A stretch of DNA of 64,000 nt from Hymenobacter glacieicola (GTDB lineage Bacteria; Bacteroidota; Bacteroidia; Cytophagales; Hymenobacteraceae). The notes beneath the pieces are model-generated. The model was given only the letters and a program-made list of their open reading frames with translations, was not told the origin of the DNA and did no database searches. The DNA is taken from positions 159,313 through 223,312 of the forward strand of contig NZ_BMGS01000002.1 of assembly GCF_014640315.1 (NCBI RefSeq), read 5' to 3'. The position numbers and the translations under genes are program-made. Numbering within the stretch: position 1 is the first letter of the stretch; the number at the start of each line of letters is the position of its first letter. Of the stretch, positions 19,701-29,148 are shown in pieces.

Positions 19701-20990
19701 AGCAAGCTGGAAATCGTTCTTACCAACCTGGTAGCCAACGCCTTTAAGTACACCCCCGCAGGCGGCAACGTCACGCTGGCCGCCACCGTGGTTGGCCAGC
19801 CCGAGCAGGAAGCCCACTTCGGGCCCGACGGCCTGGTGGATAACTACTTGCAGCTGCAGGTAGCCGACAGCGGCAGCGGGATGACGCCCACCGAGCTGCA
19901 CCACATTTTCGACGCCTACTACCAGGCGGCCCAGACGGACACCTTGCGCATGCTGGGCACCGGCATTGGCCTCTCCCTCGTCAAGCAGTTTGTGGAGCGC
20001 CACCACGGCGAGATTCACGTGACCAGCGTGGTAAACCAGGGCACTGCCTTCACCATTCGCCTGCCCTTCGGCCGCGCCCACCTGCCCGACGCCGACGTGG
20101 TGGCCGCGGCTGCCGAGCCCCAGCGGCCGGCGCTACCCGCATACCACCTTCCTGCCGAGTTCAGCGAAGAAGTAGAGGAGACCAGCACCGAACTGCCGGC
20201 CGCGTCCCGCCACCTGCTCATTGTGGAAGACAACGACGACCTGCGCCAGTACCTGGGCCAGCTATTCGCGGCCGACTACGAGGTAACGGCCGTCGCCGAC
20301 GGGGTGGAAGGCTGGGAGCTAACCCAGAACCGCCTACCCGACCTGGTGCTCAGCGACATTATGATGCCCCGCCGCAACGGCCTGGAGCTGTGTCAACTGA
20401 TTAAGCAGCACCCCAAAACCTTGCACATCCCGGTGGTACTGCTCACGGCCCGCACGGCCGCCGTGCACGTGCTGGAGGGCATGGAAACCGGCGCCGACGA
20501 CTACGTCAGCAAGCCCTTCGACCCCAAGGTGCTGCGGGCCACGGTGGCGGCCATCCTGCGCAACCGCGCCCGGGTGCGCGAGTTCTACCAGCGCCAGGTG
20601 CTGCTCGAGCCCACCGAAATCGTTATTCCTGAGGCCGATAAGCTGTTTCTGGAAAAGGCCATGCAAGTGGTGGAAAACAACCTCATGGAGCCCGAGTTCA
20701 ACGTGCAGGCCCTGATTCGGGAGTTGGGCATGAGCCAGACCTTTCTCTACCGCCGCATCAAAAGTCTCACGGGCCTCTCGGTGGTAGAGTTTATCCGCGA
20801 CATCCGCCTGAAGCGGGCCGCCCAGCTGCTGGCCGCTACCCCCATGCGGGTGTCGGATGTGGCCTACCAGGTGGGCATGCTCGACCTGAAGCACTTTCGC
20901 ACCATGTTCCAAAAACAGTTCAACCTCTCGCCCTCCGAGTACGCCAAGCTGCACCGGGGCGGCGAGCCGGTAGCCGAGTTGCCCACCTGA
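16740..20990 (+). CDS. Hybrid two-component sensor-regulator with beta-propeller sensor
   Basis: Classic Bacteroidota HTCS of 1416 residues joining a glycan sensor, kinase, receiver and DNA-binding domain. Signal peptide about 1-20. Repeated propeller blades fill about 28-690 (recurrent LWIGT/LWVGT motifs). A Y_Y_Y domain follows at about 720-820 (VEFVGLNYATPQKHQYAYQL), then one membrane helix near 825-845, a HisKA domain with H883 (FFTNVSHELRTPLT), HATPase, a receiver with D1206 (LVLSDIMMP) and a C-terminal AraC HTH (about 1310-1405). It starts at ATG 16740. A GH2 beta-galactosidase follows 80 bases downstream. The ligand is probably a galactan oligosaccharide, by context. Confidence 0.95.
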   Translation: MKYFVFCILLILGTVAAGWAQSVPGRLRFEHLTVDDGLLHSDAEAVTQDQEGFLWIGTNRGINRYDGYTLKAYTLPVNPSNGIAGSRIHALHVGRGGRLWAGAENAGLSWYDANHDRFRSLHDTKAPAAYAALARRLAQADVIALTSDAQGRLWVGTEHDGLFVLEVDAQAHVTSLRAVALAESGATTYPVLSLAASREGQIWFGTLGAGLRELHVGKTLPAQLTAARAPLPFATVRGLHLDRRGDLWIGTNQQVFWVERANRLALRALAAHPLPQPTRDIHAIHLDTFGQLWVGTDYGLYQWPAATTQGARLPVQAAKRNLFLPIRGDATSLQSERLHQIFEDRNQVLWLAAPAGGLNKVDLRQKPFGHLQQQVGPEPTLPNNYINTIYKEEARNLLWIGTRNGVSAYDLTRKTYRNYLSGPNSAEDKGVEVAAVVQDQAGTLWLGTRNRGLYTLRRHAGQPLLAPLSALTPQPDQVTPSVESMVQDRFGTMWVATINTGLHRLGADGRLLSTYRLGRGLPTDQCTYLLYDARQSVLWVSTRNVGLLKLQVTADSLVLLRRFSYEAGNPRSLSVNYVWPLLQDRQGTLWIGTLGGGLHRLVRDAQGRETVERCRQWLPESDVESILLDEFDNLWIGGTGLYRLNPRTRQYLRYDVADGLQSNSFKVGAATRAQDGTLFFGGINGLNYFRPQDIQANPYPPVVRITGLRLVNKPVAVGQEVNGRVLLTKALTHPQTITIRAAENDFSVEFVGLNYATPQKHQYAYQLVGYNPDWVRATPGQRTASFANLPAGSYTFRVKASNGDGKWSRVPATLHFRVLPPWWRSWWAYVLYAVVAASGILLYRRVEMAQQRLKSKLALEQFRVEKEKELTDLKLSFFTNVSHELRTPLTLMLGPVEELLTAASRFASQKGNILLLHKQAHKLLELVNQLLDFRKVEAGQVPLRACRADAVAFLTEVFLIFRHKAEERQLTYSLLAPPAPVPLYFDPSKLEIVLTNLVANAFKYTPAGGNVTLAATVVGQPEQEAHFGPDGLVDNYLQLQVADSGSGMTPTELHHIFDAYYQAAQTDTLRMLGTGIGLSLVKQFVERHHGEIHVTSVVNQGTAFTIRLPFGRAHLPDADVVAAAAEPQRPALPAYHLPAEFSEEVEETSTELPAASRHLLIVEDNDDLRQYLGQLFAADYEVTAVADGVEGWELTQNRLPDLVLSDIMMPRRNGLELCQLIKQHPKTLHIPVVLLTARTAAVHVLEGMETGADDYVSKPFDPKVLRATVAAILRNRARVREFYQRQVLLEPTEIVIPEADKLFLEKAMQVVENNLMEPEFNVQALIRELGMSQTFLYRRIKSLTGLSVVEFIRDIRLKRAAQLLAATPMRVSDVAYQVGMLDLKHFRTMFQKQFNLSPSEYAKLHRGGEPVAELPT

Positions 20991-21070
20991 TACGGGGGTA
21001 GCAGCGCCACTCACCCCTTCCTGCCATTCCTTTCCGCAAAGCCCCCCGGGCTACTTTACCTTTTTTACCC

Positions 21071-23560
21071 ATGAACAACTTACTTACGCGGTATGCCCTG
21101 CCCGGCCTGGTAACGGGCCTGTTGCTGACTTCTTCGCTGCCTGCCTGGGCCCAGCAAACCCGCCAGGAATACCTGCTGACCACGGATTGGAAATTTGCCA
21201 AGGGCGAGCAGCCCGACGCGGCCAAGCCGGATTTCAAGGACGCGAAGTGGCAGACCGTGAGCGTACCCCACGACTGGGCCATCTACGGCCCGTTCAGCCC
21301 CCAAAACGACCTGCAAACGGTTAAGATTGAGCAGAATAACGAGAAGGAAGCCAAAACCAAGGCCGGGCGCACCGGCGGCTTGCCCTTCATCGGGACGGGC
21401 TGGTACCGGCGGCAGCTGCAGGTGCCGGGCTTCGGGGCTGGCAAGCGGGCCGTGCTCCTCTTCGATGGGGCCATGAGCGACGCTCATGTATTTGTGAACG
21501 GGCGGGAAATGGGGGCCTGGCCCTACGGCTACAACTCCTTTGCCGTCGATATTACCGAGGCCCTGCAGCCCGGGGGCAACAACGTGCTGGCCGTGCGCCT
21601 GCAAAACCTGCCCGAAGCCTCGCGCTGGTACCCCGGCGCCGGCCTCTACCGCAACGTGCATCTTATCGTCACCAACGACGTGCATATTCCCGTTTGGGGC
21701 ACCTACCTGACTACCCCCACCATCACGGCCGACTACGCTAAAGTGAAGCTGCGCACCACGGTAGAAACGCCGGGTCAGGCCTACCAGCCCCTGCGCCTCG
21801 ATACCGAAATTCGGGATGCCCAGGGGCAGGTAGTAGCTACCCTGAGCACCCCGCTCACGGCCACCGACGGGCAGGAGTTCGAGCAGAACCTGGTGGTACC
21901 GAAGCCGCAGGTATGGTCGCCGGAAACCCCGGTGCTTTACGCGGCCTCGTCTAAGCTCTATGCCGGCGACCAGCTGAAGGATACCTACGAGACACGCTTT
22001 GGCATTCGCTCCTTTCGCTTTGAGGCCGGCAAGGGCTTCGTGCTGAACGGGCAGCCGCGCAAGTTCAAGGGCGTTTGCAACCACCACGACCTGGGCCCGT
22101 TAGGCGCGGCCATCAATGTGGCAGCCCTGCGCCGGCAGCTGGTATTGCTCAAGGACCTAGGGTGCGACGCCATCCGCACTTCCCACAACATGCCCGCCCC
22201 GGAGCTAGTCCAGCTCTGCGACGAAATGGGCTTTCTGCTGATGGTGGAATCGTTTGACGAGTGGAAAACGCCCAAGGTCAAGAACGGCTACAGCCGCCTG
22301 TTTGATCAGTGGGCCGAAAAGGACCTGGTGAACATGGTGCACCGCGACCGGAACCACCCCAGCGTGATTATGTGGAGCATCGGCAACGAGGTGCCCGACC
22401 AGGGCATGCCCGACGGCGGTAAGCTGGCCAGGCGCCTCCAGGACATTGTGCACCGCGAGGACCCTACCCGCCCCGTTACCCTGGGCATGGACAAGTTCGA
22501 CGACGCGCTGAAAAACAACTTTGCCGCGGTACTCGACGTGGCCGGCTTCAACTACAAGCCCCACCGCTACCCCGAAGCCCAGGCCAAACTACCCCAGGGC
22601 CTAATTTTGGGCTCCGAAACGGCTTCCACGGTGAGCAGCCGCGGCGTGTATAAGTTTCCGGTGGTGAAAGCCAAGGACAAGCAGTACCCGGATAACCAGT
22701 CCTCTTCCTATGACTTGGAAGCCAGCAACTGGTCGCAGACCCCGGATGAGGAATTTGCCGCCCAAGACGACTTGCCTTATACCCTGGGGGAGTTCGTCTG
22801 GACCGGTTTTGATTACCTCGGGGAGCCCTGGCCCTACGATGAAAGCTGGCCCTCGCACAGCTCCTACTTTGGCATATTGGACCTGGCCGGCTTGCCCAAG
22901 GACCGGTTCTACCTGTATCGGGCCCGCTGGAACGCCACCGCCCCTACCCTGCACCTGCTGCCGCACTGGACCTGGCCCGGCCGCGAAGGCCAGACTACGC
23001 CCGTGTTTTGCTACACCAGCTACCCCTCGGCCGAGCTATTCGTGAACGGCCAAAGCCAGGGCCGCCAAACCAAAGGTCCCTCCGATCAGCCCCAGACCCG
23101 CTACCGCCTGATGTGGCCGGAGGTGAAATACCAGCCCGGTAGCATTAAGGTAGTAGCCTACGATGCCCAGGGCAAAGCCGTGGCCGAGCAGGAGGTGCGC
23201 ACTGCCGGCAAGCCCCACCACATCAAGCTCGTGGCTGACCGGACCAGCCTCACGGCCGACGGGCAGGATTTGGCTTACATCACGGCCCGGGTGGAAGATG
23301 CCCAGGGCAACCTCTGCCCCGAAGCCACTACCCAGCTGCAGTTTAGCGTGGGCGGCGCCGGCCGTTTCCGGGCCGTGGCCAACGGCGACCCAACGAACTT
23401 GCAGCCCTTCCACGAGCCGCGCATGAAAGCCTTCCAGGGCATGCTGGTGGCCGTGGTGCAAGCCACCGACCAGGCCGGACAAGTGCAGTTCAAGGCGTCG
23501 GGCAAGGGCTTGCAGGGCGCCACGCTCCGGCTGCAGGCTACCCCCAGTCCCACCCGGTAA
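21071..23560 (+). CDS. GH2 beta-galactosidase, exported
   Basis: Glycoside hydrolase family 2 enzyme of 829 residues with a signal peptide (about 1-27), so probably periplasmic. Sugar-binding jelly roll (about 30-205, with the GWYRR and RWYPGAGLYRNV segments), immunoglobulin-like domain, TIM barrel, then C-terminal Ig/DUF4982-type domains. Acid/base E440 is in IMWSIGNEVPDQ and nucleophile E516 in LILGSETAST; the spacing of 76 equals that of E. coli LacZ (E461/E537). It starts at ATG 21071, 80 bases after the HTCS. It would release galactose from galacto-oligosaccharides made by GH53. Other GH2 specificities are possible, but the Leloir neighbours favour galactose. Confidence 0.9.
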   Translation: MNNLLTRYALPGLVTGLLLTSSLPAWAQQTRQEYLLTTDWKFAKGEQPDAAKPDFKDAKWQTVSVPHDWAIYGPFSPQNDLQTVKIEQNNEKEAKTKAGRTGGLPFIGTGWYRRQLQVPGFGAGKRAVLLFDGAMSDAHVFVNGREMGAWPYGYNSFAVDITEALQPGGNNVLAVRLQNLPEASRWYPGAGLYRNVHLIVTNDVHIPVWGTYLTTPTITADYAKVKLRTTVETPGQAYQPLRLDTEIRDAQGQVVATLSTPLTATDGQEFEQNLVVPKPQVWSPETPVLYAASSKLYAGDQLKDTYETRFGIRSFRFEAGKGFVLNGQPRKFKGVCNHHDLGPLGAAINVAALRRQLVLLKDLGCDAIRTSHNMPAPELVQLCDEMGFLLMVESFDEWKTPKVKNGYSRLFDQWAEKDLVNMVHRDRNHPSVIMWSIGNEVPDQGMPDGGKLARRLQDIVHREDPTRPVTLGMDKFDDALKNNFAAVLDVAGFNYKPHRYPEAQAKLPQGLILGSETASTVSSRGVYKFPVVKAKDKQYPDNQSSSYDLEASNWSQTPDEEFAAQDDLPYTLGEFVWTGFDYLGEPWPYDESWPSHSSYFGILDLAGLPKDRFYLYRARWNATAPTLHLLPHWTWPGREGQTTPVFCYTSYPSAELFVNGQSQGRQTKGPSDQPQTRYRLMWPEVKYQPGSIKVVAYDAQGKAVAEQEVRTAGKPHHIKLVADRTSLTADGQDLAYITARVEDAQGNLCPEATTQLQFSVGGAGRFRAVANGDPTNLQPFHEPRMKAFQGMLVAVVQATDQAGQVQFKASGKGLQGATLRLQATPSPTR

Positions 23561-23776
23561 CTTTGCTCATCACCCCTGAACAGGGCACCGCAATGTGCGG
23601 TGGCCATAACCGCTACCCTACGTGTTCAAAGGAAACCCCGGCTGTACTCTCCGGCCAGAAGCCGTGACGCATAATTCAGCCAAACGGCGCTGCCTTCACC
23701 CCTGAAACCGGATTGTATCAAACGGGCCACCAGAACGTCATCGTGGCTGCAACGCCTTTTCTGTCAGCCACTAAAC

Positions 23777-24172
23777 CTAAGCCGGACTTAGCACAGCACC
23801 ATGTGTTAAGTCCGGTTTTAGCGTCGGAAATACACGCGAAATGTGGTGGCGTGCCCAAGCTGGCTTTCTACCCCGGTACGTCCCTAAGTTTCCCACGATT
23901 TTCTTGACCATGTACAGACCAAGCTCCGCGCCTTCGACGTGAGTATGCAGGCGCTGAAACACGGCGAAAAGCTCGTTCCGGCTTTGTGACACATCCAGTC
24001 CCAGCTCGTTGTCCTGTACTGCAAGCACTTCATGGCCGCCCTGAGCCTGGCAGCGGATGGTTACGTGGGGCGCCGGGTCAGGCTGGTGGTACTTAAGGGA
24101 ATTGCTTAGCAGGTTATCGACCAAAGGAGCGCAGATTCTTTTCCTGCTGCTGGATATGAACTTGCCCATCAT
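23777..24172 (-). pseudogene. Histidine kinase HATPase fragment (degenerate)
   Basis: C-terminal part of a sensor kinase: VDNLLSNSLKYHQPD (N box), VLAVQDNELGLDVS (G1 box with the usual DNGLG altered to DNELG) and HVEGAELGLYMVKKIV (G2 region with GxGxGL damaged). The dimerisation domain is missing and nucleotide-binding glycines are lost, so it cannot be active. It is flanked on the other strand by a receiver scrap. Confidence 0.7.
23779..23812. terminator. Hairpin, aagccggacttagcac stem
   Basis: A 16-bp stem with two G-U positions (aagccggacttagcac paired with gtgttaagtccggttt) around a short loop beginning agca. The stem and loop closely resemble the hairpin at 52743-52782. It probably terminates transcription at the end of the galactan genes, on either strand. 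Confidence 0.6.
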
Positions 24173-24245
24173 GAGCGGCTTGGCGTTGCTGGAGGCACCC
24201 TGCAGCTACCGCCACCCGTCTCCCAGTGGCCCGGCATTGTTGTAA
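24141..24245 (+). pseudogene. Response-regulator receiver fragment
   Basis: A short plus-strand frame reading LLLDMNLPIMSGLALLEA, which matches the phosphoacceptor segment of receiver domains (usual form D-x-N-x-P-x-M-x-G-x-x-x-L). Only about 20 residues survive before the frame degrades. It runs opposite to the kinase fragment it abuts. Confidence 0.5.
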
Positions 24246-24536
24246 TCGGGCTGCCTACGTTGCCTCTTGTCCTATTCTGAAAATAAGTTGTCAGTTTCCG
24301 GTAAGAGATAATAAGGCATGGCTGGTTCCAGGGAGTGGCTGCTAATTCAGCAATGCACCTCCTCCGGCCATCATTTAAGATTCCGCATTCGGCCCACTAC
24401 TCGCAGCTTTTCCTCCGTACTTTTGGAAAATTACGCGCTGTAGGAGAAGTAGTTGGGCGCTACTACCTATTTATCCGTTACAGACGGGCAGGGTGCTCTT
24501 GATAGGGTATGTTTTTATCGCCCTCTTCTTATTGCC

Positions 24537-27500
24537 ATGCTTGCAGCCTCTCCCTTGCCGTTCTCTGACCTGTTTCCCTTAGATTCGCTGCTCTCGGCGG
24601 TGCTCGACTTTTCGCCTACTGGCCTGGTACTCTGCACGCCCGAGTATAATTCGGTGGGCACCTTACTGGGTTTGGCCCTGGCCTACCTCAACCCGGCGGC
24701 ACAACGCCTGCTGGGCTTGCCGGCCCAGCCCTCGGCCACCTTTGCGCAGTTGTTTCCCGGCAGCCCGACGGATGGAAGCCAGGCTGCCCTGCACGAGGCG
24801 TTTCTGGCCAACGAGCCGCACAGTGTTCAGCTCTACTACCCGCTCGGGGGTCACTCGAACCGCTTGCACCTCGTGAGCCGGCGCGTGGGCAGCGGGCTGC
24901 TGCTCAGCCTCACGGCCGGGGCTGCAGGGCCCGAGGCGGCTACCCGGGCTTGGGAGTTGGAACGTTCCGGGGCTGACCCGGCCGCCCTGCGCACCCGCCA
25001 GGAGGAGCGGCAAGCATTTCTGCTCCAGCTCAGTGACCAGCTGCGCCCCCTAACCGACCCGGCCGACATGCAGTACCAGGCCGCCTGTGCCCTGGGCCAG
25101 TACCTGGGAGCCAGCCGCGTGGGCTACGCGGAAAGTCAGGGCGATACTGCTCCCATCGTCGTGACGCGCAACTACACCCAGCTTGGCGTGTCCAGCCTCG
25201 AAGGCCGCCACCTCGACTACGGGCCGGAGCTGCTGCATGCGCTTCAGGAAGGGCGCACCCTTGTTCGTCCGGATATTGCCCACGACCCGGAGTTGACCGA
25301 GACGGAAAAAGCGGCCCATGCGGCGCTGCAGCTCGGGGCCACCGTCAACGTGCCTCTGCTCAAGGACGGGCAGCTTGTTGCCGTGCTCTTCATCCACTAC
25401 CCGCAGGCCCACGCCTGGCGTGAGGAGGAGTTGAGCTTGCTCGAGGAAGCCGCCGCGCGCACCTGGTCGGCCGTGCTGCAGGCCCGCAGCGAGGCCACTA
25501 TGCGTGCGCGGGAGCGGCAGCTGACCTTTCTGCTGCAGGTCAGCGATGCGCTACGCCCGCTACCTGATTCGCAGGCGGTGCAAACCACCGCTGCCCGCCT
25601 GCTGGGCGAGCACCTGGAAGTGGACCGCGCCTACTACATCGACATCGACGAAGCTGCCCAGCAGTTTGTCGTGGCCTGGTACTATCACCGGTCCGGTGCC
25701 CCGAGCCACGCGCGGCGCTACCCACTCGGCGACTGGCCCATGCCCTGGCTGCTGGATGGTCAAACCTGGGTTTGCCACGACGTGGACACCGACCCAGTGC
25801 TACCCGACGAGGACCGGGCCGCCTACCGCGGCAACGCCATCCGGGCCGCCGTGGTGGTGCCCTTGCTTAAGCAGGGCAAGCTAGTGGCCACCTTTGTCAC
25901 CAACCAAAATGCGCCCCGGGCCTGGACGACGCAGGAAGTAGCTTTGGTTGAGGAGGTGGCCGAACGCATCTGGGGGGCTGTGGAGCGCGCCAGCGTGCAG
26001 GAAGCCCTGCGAAAAAGTGAGCAGCAGCTCCGCGCCTTTGTGACGGCCAGCGCGGACACGCTTTACCACATGGACGCCGACTGGCAGCGGATGCGGAGCT
26101 TGCAGGATAAGGAGTTCCTGATACCAACCCACCACCCGAGCACCACTTGGCTGACGCAGTACATCCCTGCGGCCGACCAACCTGCCGTGCAGGCCGCCGT
26201 GCAGGCCGCCATTGCTGGCCGGCACTTCTTTGAACTGGAACACCGCGTGCTGCGCGCCGACGGCTCGGTGGGCTGGACACTTTCGCGGGCCGTACCGGTG
26301 CTAAACGAGCACGGCGCCCTGGTGGAATGGTTTGGCGCGGCCTCCGACATCACGGCCAGCAAGCAGGCCGAAGAAGCGCTGCGGCAGTCGGAGGAGCAGT
26401 TTCGCACGGTAGTCAACCTGGTGCCCGACCTGCTCTGGCGTAGTAACGCCGAGGGCAAGACCAGTTGGTACAACCAGCGCTGGTACGAATACACCGGGCA
26501 GACGCCGGCTGAAGCCGCCGCGTACGGCTGGGTCGACGTCATTCACCCCGACGACCGGGCCTCCTCGGCGCAGCGCTACCGCGAGGCCGTGCTGAGCGGG
26601 CAGCCCCTGCAGCAGGAACACCGTATCCGCTCCGCCGCGGGCGAGTACCGCTGGTTTCAGGTGCAGGCCCTGTCCTTCCACGACGAGCAGAGCCAGGTAG
26701 GCGACTGCTTCGGCGCGGCCACCGACATTCACCAGCTGAAGCTGGCGGAGGAGGCCATGGTCGCCGATAAGGCCTGGCTGGAGCACGAGGTGGCCGAGCG
26801 CACCCAAGAATTGCGCGAAAACCAGGAGCTGCTGCAGTCGGTGTTCGACACCAGCTTGATATCCATGTCGGTGCTGCGGGCCGTGCGTAACACAAACGGG
26901 AACCTGTTAGACTTCCGCATTGCCATAGCCAATCGGGAGCTGGCCAAAGAATCTGGTCGCACCGACCTGGTCGGCAAGCTGTACTCCGAGGAGTTCCCCG
27001 GTATTAAGCTCACCGGCCTCTACAACCTGATGCTGGGCGTGCTGGCAACCGGCGAGCCGGCCGGCTTGGAATACTACTACCCCTACGAAGGCTTCGGCAA
27101 GTGGTACGCCTGCCAGTTCGTGAAGCTAGACGATGGCTTGGTTGCCACCAACCTGGACATCACCCAACGCAAGCTGGCCGAGGAAAAAAACCAGGAGCAA
27201 GCCCACTTCATTGCCCGCGTCAATGAAACCCTGCCCGACCTGATGACGGTAACGGACCTGCCATCGGGCATTATTGTGTACGTGAACAAGGACCTGCATG
27301 AGGCTTCCGGCTTTGAGCGCGGAACCTTGCTGAACCTACCCGTGCAGCAGCAAGCCGCCCTGCTGCGCATGCACCCCGACGACGCGGCCTTGCTGCCGGA
27401 CTACTTTGCTCGGGCCGCAACCCTGGCCGACCACCAAGTTGCGGAATGCAGCTACCGGGCGCAGTTTAACACCGGTACCTGGCGCTGGTTTGCCGTGCGC

Positions 27501-28634
27501 GGCAGCGTGTTTCAGCGCGACCCCACGACGGGCGCGGCCACTCAGATTTTGAGCGTGGCCCAGGACGTAACGGCCCGCAAAGAAGCCGAGCTTCAGCAGG
27601 CCAAGTCCTACCAGCTGCTTGAGCAATCCGAGGAAGTGGCCAGCCTGGGTTCCTGGGACTACGACCGCCGCACGGGCGAATTTCTGTGGTCAGCGGGTAT
27701 GTACCGGCTCTTTGGACTGCCACCGGGGAGCCCCGTCCGGCCGGAAACCTACCTCGCCTTTGCATTGGCCGAAGACCGGCCTGTGGCCGAGCGCCTTGTG
27801 CAGGGCCTGACCACCGGCCGCACCGGCTTCGGGGAAACGCTACGCCTAGTGGTGGCCGGCCACGTAAAAACACTGCGGGTGAAGGCTTCCGTGGTGCTCA
27901 ACGAGGCCGGCGAGCCGCAGCGGGTGCTGGGCGTAGACCTGGATATTAGCGAAGTGCAGCGCCTTGAAGCCGACAACCTGCACCTGCGCCTGAGCCAGCA
28001 ACAGGCCTTGTTTCATGCAGTCCTGGACGCTCAGGAGGCCGAGCGTCGGCGCCTGGCCGAGAGCCTGCACAACGGCGTGGGCCAAACCCTGTACGCCACC
28101 AAGCTGCAGCTCAACCAGCTGCTGGCGGGCCCCGCGCCCCAGGCCCTGAGCCAGGCCGACCGGTTGCTGGCCGACGCCATCCGGCAGACGCGCACACTCT
28201 CGCACGAGTTGGTGCCCGCCGTGCTGCACGAGTTCGGCTTGGCGGCGGGGCTTCGTGAGGTCTGCCGGAGCTTGAGCGGTCCGCACCTGCTTTTTACCTG
28301 CACCGTGGAGCTGGACGAGCAGCACCCCCTGGCCCTACCCCTGCAAGTGGCCGTGTATCGCATGGCCCAGGAGCTGGCCCAGAATGTGGTGAAGCACGCC
28401 CACGCCACTGAGGCGCATCTGGCCCTGGAAACCGTGCCGGGGCATGTGCTGCTGCGGGCCGAAGATAACGGCGTGGGGTTTGCGCCCGGCGCCTCGTTGA
28501 GTACCGGCCTTGGCCTGCGCACAATTCGGGACCGGGTGGCGTTGCTGGGCGGCACCGTAGACCTGGGCTCCTCGCCTGAATTCGGCACCTATGTGCGCCT
28601 GCGTTTGCCCTTACCAGCTCCTTCCGCGGCATAA
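24537..28634 (+). CDS. Multi-PAS/GAF histidine kinase, HisKA_3 (NarL-partner) type
   Basis: Sensor kinase of 1365 residues from the first ATG (24537; a TTG lies upstream at 24453). No convincing membrane helix, so probably cytoplasmic. Order: PAS-like (about 10-140), two GAF domains (about 160-320 and 325-490), then several PAS/PAC modules (about 495-1150, with LEHRVLRADGS and QEHRIRSAAGEYRW). The kinase core has phosphoacceptor H1178 in ERRRLAESLHNGVGQT and a HATPase with AEDNGVGF and TGLGLRTIRDRV. HisKA_3 kinases usually signal to LuxR/NarL-type regulators, but none is adjacent. The signal is unknown; GAF plus PAS suggests redox, light or small molecules. Confidence 0.9.
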   Translation: MLAASPLPFSDLFPLDSLLSAVLDFSPTGLVLCTPEYNSVGTLLGLALAYLNPAAQRLLGLPAQPSATFAQLFPGSPTDGSQAALHEAFLANEPHSVQLYYPLGGHSNRLHLVSRRVGSGLLLSLTAGAAGPEAATRAWELERSGADPAALRTRQEERQAFLLQLSDQLRPLTDPADMQYQAACALGQYLGASRVGYAESQGDTAPIVVTRNYTQLGVSSLEGRHLDYGPELLHALQEGRTLVRPDIAHDPELTETEKAAHAALQLGATVNVPLLKDGQLVAVLFIHYPQAHAWREEELSLLEEAAARTWSAVLQARSEATMRARERQLTFLLQVSDALRPLPDSQAVQTTAARLLGEHLEVDRAYYIDIDEAAQQFVVAWYYHRSGAPSHARRYPLGDWPMPWLLDGQTWVCHDVDTDPVLPDEDRAAYRGNAIRAAVVVPLLKQGKLVATFVTNQNAPRAWTTQEVALVEEVAERIWGAVERASVQEALRKSEQQLRAFVTASADTLYHMDADWQRMRSLQDKEFLIPTHHPSTTWLTQYIPAADQPAVQAAVQAAIAGRHFFELEHRVLRADGSVGWTLSRAVPVLNEHGALVEWFGAASDITASKQAEEALRQSEEQFRTVVNLVPDLLWRSNAEGKTSWYNQRWYEYTGQTPAEAAAYGWVDVIHPDDRASSAQRYREAVLSGQPLQQEHRIRSAAGEYRWFQVQALSFHDEQSQVGDCFGAATDIHQLKLAEEAMVADKAWLEHEVAERTQELRENQELLQSVFDTSLISMSVLRAVRNTNGNLLDFRIAIANRELAKESGRTDLVGKLYSEEFPGIKLTGLYNLMLGVLATGEPAGLEYYYPYEGFGKWYACQFVKLDDGLVATNLDITQRKLAEEKNQEQAHFIARVNETLPDLMTVTDLPSGIIVYVNKDLHEASGFERGTLLNLPVQQQAALLRMHPDDAALLPDYFARAATLADHQVAECSYRAQFNTGTWRWFAVRGSVFQRDPTTGAATQILSVAQDVTARKEAELQQAKSYQLLEQSEEVASLGSWDYDRRTGEFLWSAGMYRLFGLPPGSPVRPETYLAFALAEDRPVAERLVQGLTTGRTGFGETLRLVVAGHVKTLRVKASVVLNEAGEPQRVLGVDLDISEVQRLEADNLHLRLSQQQALFHAVLDAQEAERRRLAESLHNGVGQTLYATKLQLNQLLAGPAPQALSQADRLLADAIRQTRTLSHELVPAVLHEFGLAAGLREVCRSLSGPHLLFTCTVELDEQHPLALPLQVAVYRMAQELAQNVVKHAHATEAHLALETVPGHVLLRAEDNGVGFAPGASLSTGLGLRTIRDRVALLGGTVDLGSSPEFGTYVRLRLPLPAPSAA

Positions 28635-28775
28635 CCCGCCTAGTTGTAGTGGCTAACCAGGTGCGGCCCCCACAACGTGGGACCCCGGCCGGGCATGATG
28701 AAGGAGCCCGTAGTGCGGTTCCAGCTACTATCGAGCACCTGAGCGACGTAGTGAAGGTGCCGCAGGCCCGCCGCC

Positions 28776-29057
28776 GAGGTGGAACTCTTACGACTAGAGG
28801 ACAACGGGTTGAGCTTTGAGCAAAGTCGCACCCCGCAACTCCTTGCAATGTTCCGGCGCCTGCCCAGTCACGTGGCAGGCGCCGGGGTTGGGCCCTACGT
28901 GGTCAAGTGCGTGGTCAACAACGTGGGCAGCCGCCCGGGGGTAGAAAACCAGCTTGGGCAGAACCCCTTCTTGGTATATCTGTACCTGCCGCTGCCTTGC
29001 CCGTCGCACAGAGGACAGGACTTGCTTTACTCAGGAGAGTTCTGTTTATCCCAATAG
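28776..29057 (+). pseudogene. Second histidine kinase HATPase fragment (degenerate)
   Basis: Downstream of the intact kinase, a plus-strand frame reads ELLRLEDNGLSFEQS, LLAMFRRLPSHVAGAGVGPY and VVKCVVNNVGSRPGVENQ. This is a HATPase C-terminal domain with a partly intact G1 box and a damaged G2 box. Its dimerisation domain is absent. It resembles the fragment at 23777-24172 in family type (FxRLxxHVxGxxxGxYxVKxxVxNxG), so both may descend from the same kinase subfamily. Confidence 0.65.
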
Positions 29058-29148
29058 GAAACACTCATTGATCTGCACGGCTTTGCGTAAGAAAAAGGTA
29101 GAAAGCTTGCCAAGGGGATGCCCCGCTAGGTCAGAGGGAACTGAAACT

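Larger units (their letters stand above)
23561..24536. other. Gene-decay region between GH2 and the large kinase
   Basis: About 975 bases without an intact gene. It contains a hairpin (23779-23812), a degenerate kinase ATPase domain on the minus strand (23777-24172) and a receiver-domain scrap on the plus strand (about 24141-24245). The final 150 bases are presumably the promoter region of the downstream kinase. Confidence 0.6.
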
